Assembly: GCA_018340805.1 (NCBI GenBank)
Contig: JACMZG010000008.1
Location: forward strand, 12,566,149-12,630,148
Length of the DNA: 64,000 nucleotides
Direction: 5' to 3'
Origin: Microvelia longipes
Lineage: Eukaryota > Arthropoda > Insecta > Hemiptera > Veliidae
Below, in pieces: positions 57,101 through 64,000 of this stretch. The number at the start of each line of letters is the position of its first letter. Position 1 is the stretch's first letter. The notes beneath the pieces are model-generated. The model searched no databases. It had not been told where the DNA came from and saw only the letters and a program-made list of their open reading frames with translations. A program made the position numbers and the translations under genes.

Positions 57101-58428
57101 ACAAAAGAAATACACAGTTTTATGGGTTAGGCAAAATAGCAAAAACCCGCTTAAAAATTACAAGATAATTTTTACACACTAATAAAAGAATATTTTTTCA
57201 TAAATGAAAGAATGACTAGAAAGCATTTCATTCTTTTATTTTTAATTGATACATTACTTAACACTTTAAATTATATCATTTATTTATTTTTATAACCAAG
57301 GTAAAATCTTATACATAGATTTTAACAATCAATCAATGTTATCGTGACTAGACCACTACCAGATTCCAGTAGTAGTAAAAAGTAAACGATTAAAAATTTA
57401 AACAGGGTTTAACAGCCAAAATTTTGTAGCCAGAACCTCAGCTCGGCTCTGGACCAGAAGCTGGGGCCAGCCATACTTGCAGTCTACACTTTCTTTGTGT
57501 CAAACATAGCGTGTGCTCGTCGCAGAAGCTGGCTAGTGATTCATTTTGAGAACACTTAATAAAATTAACAACTTTAAAATTAGATCTTATCTCTAAAATA
57601 ATAATAATGAATCATTAATAATTGTATAATAAAAACCAAGCTGTAATGTAATCAACAAAGATTCTTTATTTCATTTATAAAACATTTAACATCTAATACT
57701 GTTTGCAAAAAAGTGTACCATACACCAAAGATTCTTATAACTAAGCTTTAATGAGTGCACAAAATGTTGTATAGAGGTAAACTTGGAAGGGCAAGCATAG
57801 TTTTGGTCCTTAACACAAACTCCTCCTCTATTTAAAAAAACATATCCATTACTACTAGAACTTGTTTGCAGGAAAAATAATAACAGTGAACTATCTAGTT
57901 GTTTTTCATGTCTGCTACCTACATTGACACCTATCCATTTAAACAACATCAACATATGGCTGATACATAGACATAGGATAAAAAAGTGAGTTTCACACTT
58001 TTAGCTAGAAGTAAAGTAATATATAAACCAAGTAGGAAAACAAACGTGATTTCTGTCAGACTTGGCATGTAGTTCACATTTTGTCCACCAGGGAGTTAGC
58101 TCAAATTTTCCTATGGGCGCGGCCACTTGTTTTACCCTCGTAAATGTAAACAACTATTTACGGTACTCAAAATTTTTGCTTTTATTGCATTTATTTGAAC
58201 AGTTAAGTTTAAAATGTTAATAATTTGTGTAAGAAATACATTTTGCCACATCAAATAGTGGTTTAAGTCCGAACCTTTAAATACTAGGTTTGTTTAAATT
58301 ACTTAAACAGAGCGGCTAATTAAACTATTTTTTTCGAGTGCACTTCTTAATATAGAGTATATATATTACTTCTTAATAATATTAACTTATTAATATTACT
58401 TAATTCTTCTTAATATTGGTTTATATTT
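54190..58428. other. Intergenic, no supported gene
   Basis: AT-rich stretch. The longest minus frame (57686-57955, 89 codons) has no recognisable motif and no splice context. Otherwise only A/T runs and short repeats. Confidence 0.5.
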
Positions 58429-59777
58429 ACTTTAGCCAGTGGCGTAGCCAGGGGGGGACTGAGGGGGCTTCAGCTCCCCCCCCCCCCCCCCCCGAAATTT
58501 TTACATAACCTAAACCCGCAATAAATGCGAATTAATGTGAAAACGTCTAAAAAGCATACATTTTTGTCCAAAAACGCATAAAAACCTTAAAATGTCATGT
58601 TTTCCCATATTAACATGTTTAAGAATTAGGCAGACTTAAAAATCATGCATATTTTGTTAAACTGCAGGTAATATGGAGTTGTTCTAGAGAAAGAAGTCAG
58701 CACAGCTCTAATATGTGATGACTTAATGACCAACATATAATGCTGAAAGATAGGTAAACACTTACATTGTAGAAAAATACACTTTTTTTCAGCATTATAT
58801 GTCGGTCATTAAGTCATCACATATTAGAGCTGTACTGATTTCTTTCTCTAGAACAACTTTATATTACCTGTACCTTAACAGAATATGCATAATTTTTAAG
58901 TCTGCCTAATTCCTAAACATGTTAATATGGAAAAACATGACATTTTAAGGTTTTTGTGCGTTTTTGGACAAAAATGTATGCTTATTAGATGTTTTTTAAG
59001 TAATCTTTCAACATTTGTATCTCCGGTTTTACTGGACCGATTTTGATGGTTAAAAATGGATTTATCACAAATTTAATAAACTTTAAAAAACAACCCTTTA
59101 AATTTTTGGATAAAATCAATAGGAACACCGTTATTGGGCGAAAACAGAATTTGAGTTCATTTTACGGATTTTAAAGGGGCCCCGGGGCTAAGATTACCTT
59201 ATCTGAAATAGCAGACCACCTGATTCATTATCAGAGAGCCAGAATAAGTCGATCTAGTGGGTTAAACCTTTGGGGCTAGACAGTCACGTTTTTTGCGTCT
59301 GGCTCTTGGACTATAATATATGACTTATAAAAGTTAATTTCAAATGGAACGTAGGCAAAAAGCGAGAAATTAAACCACGCCTACTTAGTTGAAAAGTAGG
59401 TCTGCCAAGGCGCTAGCGTCGATAGGAATCCAAATTTTCCCACCATTGGGTCGACAGTCTTACTGTTTAAGTATATATATAGTCTCTGGTTTGTACAATC
59501 CGGTAAATGACAAGTACCCCTGATGTCGCGGACTATTTCAAAATTTACTTAATATAATATTATAATAAAAATTAAATGTTTTATTAATTTTACGTTAAAA
59601 AATTTTTAATACATTATGTGCAAAAATATAGTTTTGTGTTTTATAACTATGTGTATTTTATTGATTATAAACTTTACCAGAAACAATTTAATTATTTATT
59701 TATTAAAAATAATATTATTATTTAATAATAAATAAAAAAACAATGTATACATTGTAATCTTGTCTATTTTAACGGTG

Positions 59778-59836
<59 letters not shown>

Positions 59837-59908
59837 TATACATATAAAATTTTTAACATTCAGCCCCCCCCCCCGAAATTAAATCCTGGCTACGCCACTG
59901 ACTTTAGC
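58429..59908. mobile_element. hAT-type non-autonomous element with 8-bp target duplication
   Basis: Terminal inverted repeats CAGTGGCGTAGCCAGG (58437) and CCTGGCTACGCCACTG (to 59900), each next to a run of G or C; identical 8-bp direct repeats ACTTTAGC flank it (58429-58436 and 59901-59908). Eight-base duplications and CAG...CTG ends are hAT hallmarks. Length 1464 bases, no transposase frame. Inside is a nested hairpin (58553-58985) and a TA tract at 59786-59836. Confidence 0.88.
58553..58985. repeat. Large hairpin nested in the hAT element
   Basis: About 190-bp arms (58553-58746 and 58792-58985) are complementary with scattered mismatches; the loop is about 45 bases. Motif TTTTTGTCCAAAAACGCA is at the outer end. 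Confidence 0.85.
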
Positions 59909-60389
59909 TAGAAGTAAAAAATGTCCACTTCCTAATATAGAGAGCCCAAAGAATATTGGATTCATGTTCTTAAAATCTTAGCAGGCATAGACATAACATT
60001 AAATAGAAGTAACAAACACTGGTAATAACAAGTATACAATGATAATAACTATCCTATGACTAATGAGGTAACTTTTCAATGGTTACTCTCCAAATAGCAG
60101 GTATTAAAATTAATTTTTCATTTATTTCCTCCAATATAACTTCTTTACTTGGTTCTTGACAGTCAAGGAATAATTGAGGAACCAAAGGCACTAATGTATT
60201 TGGTTATACTCAGTATCATTCATAAAACAGATCCTCTGACAACTGGGGAAGCAATTATCTAAAAAGTAAATTTATACCAGATCATAACAAGTTGATGAAA
60301 GAGAAAATTATCACATTGCACATGTGTAATGTAATGTGAAACAGGGACCTGTTTCCATATGCTCCTTATCTTCTAGAGCAAAATATACT

Positions 60390-60461
60390 TATACTTACTG
60401 GTTTTAATATATGCTAGAGACTCAAAAACATAAGTAGAACACCAAACTTAAAATCGTTCAT

Positions 60462-60560
<99 letters not shown>

Positions 60561-60564
60561 ATAT

Positions 60565-60598
<34 letters not shown>

Positions 60599-60693
60599 AT
60601 ATACATATATATATGTATATGAACGATATTTTAAGTTTGGTGTTCTACTTTATGTTTTTGAGTCTCTTGCATATATTAAAACCAGTAAGTATA
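60390..60693. repeat. Hairpin with 75-bp arms around a (TA)n core
   Basis: Arms 60390-60465 and 60618-60692 are complementary (TATACTTACTGGTTTTAATA against TATTAAAACCAGTAAGTATA), with (CA)n and (TA)n between. Looks like a MITE whose loop expanded into a microsatellite. Confidence 0.85.
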
Positions 60694-60696
60694 TTA

Positions 60697-62500
60697 GGGT
60701 GGCCCTTAAAAATAAACTTTCTTTTTTCTTTGCTCCCAATCCCTAATTTTGTTTGAATATAAAAAAAAAAATTCCATAAAAATTTCAGCCCGATCAGGGT
60801 GATTAACAGGTGCCGCCGGCCTTTGAAGTTTTACAGGTGTCAAAATTCGTCAAAATTGTGATTTTCGTGACAAATTTTTTTCTGTGATTTTTACATTATT
60901 TTCTAAGTAAAAACAATACTTAATCCACTAATTACACTATGACCTTATCATTATGACCTGAAATCATCTTAGTTTGTACTTAATCTGACATTTAATGGTG
61001 GACATCACTGATTAGGTAATTAATTATTTGACTTGGTAATTAACAGAAATTCAATAAGGCGTAAACGATCCCAGTTTAGGATTCTTAGATACAAGGAAAT
61101 GTTAAAAACCTTTAGTATTGATAGAAATTAGTGTGCTGTCGTGCTTTGAGATGGGAAGCTTCTTCCTAGATAGAGAGGTTGGCAGTTCTTATTTCATATG
61201 GCGGAAAAGACAAGTTGGTAGGAGCTCCGAGCATAACACAGGCTACTGGAGCAGAATAAGCCGCAGCAGTCTATAAATGTCTTGAAGAATGAGGACTTCT
61301 TGATTCAGTCCAAGCGATGTGTTTTGACACCACGGCATCGAACACCGGTAAGAACAATGGAGCTTGCAGAAATATTGATAACCTCTTAGAAAAGGATTTT
61401 CTATACCTGCCTTGTAGGCACCACATATTTGAAGTAGTGTTAAAGGGTGTATTCAATGAAGTGGTGGGACAGACTTTTGGGCCAGATGTTCCACTGTTTT
61501 CTAGGTTCAGAAATTCATAGACCCAAAAAAATAGTCTTCTGGTATTGAAGGAGGATGTCCCAGAAGTTTAAGAAGAGATATGCTTGACTTCTTCGTAAAA
61601 AGTATGAAAGAAAAACAATTAAGAGAAGATTACAGGGAGCTAATGGAGCTGGCAGTGATTTTTCTAGGAGAGACTCCGCCTCGAGGAGTGTCATTTAGAA
61701 AGCCAGGTGCTATTAGCCATGCAAGATGGATGTCGAAGGCGATCTATTGTTTAAAGATTTATTTATTTAGAAGTGAGTTCAAGTTGTCTACCAAAGAAAA
61801 ATCTTCGAAGAGAAAAATTAACATTTTTCTTATTAGAGTGTATTTAAGAGCGTGGTATGGTGCTACAAGTGCGAGTAAGGCCTCAATGTCTGACTTGCAT
61901 TTTATTCAGTCATTAGTCAAATACGAGGCTATAGATTTAAAAATTAGCAATGCTGTACTAAAAAAAAATATTAACCATTTGTTAATGGTTAATAAATTTG
62001 GTAAGGAAAGAGGGGGGGAGGGCAAAGTTTCAAATGTCACAATAATGGCTTGTTAGAAATAAATTCAAACCAAAAAACAAATTGAAAATTCTTGAAACTG
62101 AATTGGACTATTATACTCATTACTTAGCTTTCACCTACTGCGAGATAGGATGACAGTGTTTTGTATGTTACACATTAGGTCTGCTAATTTTGGTATAAAT
62201 AACAAATTATTGGTCCTAAATTATAGAAAATAGTATACAAGAACATAAAATGTCAATGAATTGATAACAAAAAACATATTATATGAGTTATACTTTGCAG
62301 TGTAGAGAAAAAAAAAATGTTTTTTAAAAAATTTTTCAGAAAAAATATATATGTCCACCATTAAATGTCAGATTAAGTACAAACTAAGATGATTTCAGGT
62401 CATAATGATAAGTTCATAGTGTCTAATTAGTGGATTAAGTATTGTTTTACTTAGAAAATATATAAATACTTCGAAAATATTATATTTTAATAATCAGGAG
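60697..62500 (+). mobile_element. Dead DNA transposon with about 115-bp inverted repeats
   Basis: 60893-61010 is the inverted complement of 62345-62460 (TAATGGTGGACAT against ATGTCCACCATTA, and GACCTGAAATCATCTTAGTT on both). Left of the left repeat is AGGGTGGCCCTTAAA. The transposase remnant lies between them. The sequence outside the right repeat does not match the left end, so the right terminus is lost or diverged. Confidence 0.75.
61200..62056 (+). pseudogene. Transposase-like pseudogene (family not named)
   Basis: Frames on the plus strand together give a protein I recognise as a transposon-encoded family widespread in invertebrates but cannot name: GKDKLVGAPSITQATGAE, then a stop, KCLEE, a stop, GLLDSVQAMCFDTTASNTGK, NNGAC, CRHHIFEVVLKGVF, FGPDVPLFSRF; after a further stop MLDFFVKSMKEKQLREDYRE, FLGETPPRGVSFRKPGA, SHARWMSKAIYCLKIYLFR, and RVYLRAWYGATSAS. 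D in FDTTASN and the CRHH and HARWM blocks are conserved elements of that family. At least three in-frame stops break it (near 61257, 61293 and 61518). Confidence 0.7.
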
Positions 62501-63285
62501 CCAAGGTGGATTTCCCACTCCTTCCATGAGACCTAATGAAAGTTTAAATAAAAAAAGGAAGAAAACGTTTTTAGGACAAGAAACTTAAATATAAAAATAT
62601 TTATAAATAAATTAAAGTTTAATGGAAAAACTAAAAGAAAGACATTAAAGGAAATCAATTGTATGCATAATAATCAGGTATTGGGTACCTCAGTACTTTT
62701 CCTCACCACTTGAAACTCGCTTAGCAAGTCCTCTCAATGTCATGATTATCCAAAGCTTTAAGTGCTATTATGTCAGTCTCACTACACTCGATCTAAAAAT
62801 AAATTATTGAAACATATTCTTAGGAGTTATGACTTTGGACCTGTTACACTCAACCTCCAGAATTTTCAGGTAACCAGTTGTTAAAAGTTCTAGTTGTTAT
62901 AACTTAAGCTTTGAAAAGAACAAAGCTGTAAGTACTGCTCATAGTTTACAGCAGTTTAATAATGAAATATGAAAACTACTTTTCAATGTTTACGAAAAAT
63001 GCCGGTAGCCATACTTAGTAGCCTAGTTAAATAATAATTTCAATCCTTTTTTATTTATGAATAAGAACAATATACTTCATTATTAAATAACATTATTTGT
63101 TAATTTAATTATTTTGTGACAAAACGCCTTAATTTTGACAGATCCATAAAAAGTTTTTTATATAATTTTAAGAGTTCAACAATAAATATATATATTTTAC
63201 AACAATTTAAAAGCTGAATATTTTTAATTAGTAATCAAATTTTTACAAATAGACATTTATGTTCCACAGCATCTCATATAATAAA
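62501..63285. other. Intergenic, nothing recognised
   Basis: AT-rich sequence with no exon, RNA gene or clear repeat visible. Confidence 0.5.
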
Positions 63286-63287
63286 AA

Positions 63288-63600
63288 ATTCTGGCGCGGT
63301 GGTCCGCATGTCGGGCGAATTTCCTTTGGATGCGAGCACTCAAACCCAGAGTACCTGGGTTCGAATCCTAGTAGGGACAATAAGTTTTTATCGTTTTTTT
63401 TTACCTAATATAAGTTTACAACTAGAAAATAATTCTGGCGCGGTGGTCCGCATGTCGGGCGAATTTCCTTTGGATGCGTGTTTCCGTGCTTTTTACATTA
63501 TATAAGTTTACAACTACTAAATAAATAATTCCGGCGCGGAGGTCCGCTGTCGGGCGAATTTCATTTAGAATGCGTGTTTCCGTGCTAAACAACCCATTTC
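63288..63600 (+). repeat. Three SINE-family units in tandem
   Basis: Unit 1 (63288-63425) has A box TGGCGCGGTGG at 63292-63302 and B box GGTTCGAATCC at 63358-63368, then a T-rich tail: a tRNA-derived SINE. Units 2 (63431-63510) and 3 (63528-63600) keep only the head, with GTGTTTCCGTGCT instead of the B-box part. Related copies are on the minus strand at 39.6-40.0 kb. Confidence 0.8.
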
Positions 63601-64000
63601 TTGCTTATGCAAGAACCATGCCCATTGCGTGGTTCCGGTTCATGCTTTAGAACCTAAGCAGTTACTCAATTGTCAAGCACTGCTCGTAACTCATTTTGTC
63701 TGTATTTTCCAAAGGAAATGCGCATAATCATCCAGTTGTTGTACAAAACTATGCCTCTAAAATTAGAAGTACGCACTATTATTTGCACTAGTTTAAAGAT
63801 TAGTTACTTATCTTTAAGCTTAGTCAGTTATCTTTAAAGGTTTTAGCGCATTTCCTTTGGAAAATACAGACAAAATGAGTTACGAGCAGTGCTTGACAAT
63901 TGAGTAACTGCTTAGGTTCTAAAGCATGAACCGGAACGACGCAATGGGCATGGTTCTTGCATAAGCAAGAAATGGGTTGTTAAGCACGGAAACACGCATT
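63569..64000. repeat. Long foldback repeat running off the window
   Basis: The arm 63569-63723 is nearly perfectly complementary to 63847-64000 (AATGCGTGTTTCCGTGCT against AGCACGGAAACACGCATT). About 120 bases separate the arms. The outer end continues the SINE unit, so the whole inverted structure probably extends beyond 64000. Confidence 0.92.

Noticed and set aside
57686..57955. 89-codon minus-strand frame
   Set aside because: No motif, no splice context and no homologue that I recognise; about the length expected by chance.

Overview
The window is eukaryotic, nuclear and very AT-rich: coding sequence is split by GT-AG introns, long (TA)n tracts are common, and transposon remnants are dense. 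The gene families (two ionotropic-receptor genes of the divergent IR75-like type, a doublecortin-like kinase and an IL-17-like cystine-knot cytokine) point to an arthropod, most likely an insect with a large repeat-rich genome. I cannot name the order.

Layout. 1-6.8 kb: repeats (two hammerhead-like motifs on the minus strand) and an orphan minus-strand terminal exon of an ionotropic receptor (4183-4484). 6.8-20.6 kb: ionotropic receptor gene A, plus strand, ten exons, 649 codons assembled in phase. 23.4-36.1 kb: ionotropic receptor gene B, plus strand, nine exons, 604 codons. Its intron 7 holds a roughly 4-kb block of two tandem-repeat families. 36.9-37.5 kb: an intronless secreted ORF resembling IL-17. 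37.5-43.1 kb: SINE copies, then a broken Penelope-like element on the minus strand with a hammerhead motif downstream of its coding part. 43133-44132: assembly gap of exactly 1000 N. 44.6-51.7 kb: the kinase part of a DCLK gene, six exons, plus strand, with a decayed tyrosine-recombinase transposon in one intron. 51.7-64 kb: no confident host gene; a hAT-type element with an 8-bp target duplication, a dead transposon with 115-bp inverted repeats, SINEs and foldback elements.

Genes A and B are tandem paralogues: same orientation, matching exon phases and identical lengths for three exons (134, 209 and 209 nt). Both have a signal peptide, a short N-terminal region, a split ligand-binding domain, three membrane segments and a pore loop, so they are probably chemosensory receptor subunits. 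The orphan exon suggests the local cluster once had at least a third member.

The most unusual material is in the repeats: several Penelope-type hammerhead ribozyme motifs with nearly loopless stem III, and two unrelated-looking repeat families that both carry the heptamer GCGAAGC, known to form an exceptionally stable DNA mini-hairpin; one of them surrounds a tyrosine-recombinase remnant. All gene models are built by eye from splice sites and frame continuity and have no transcript support.
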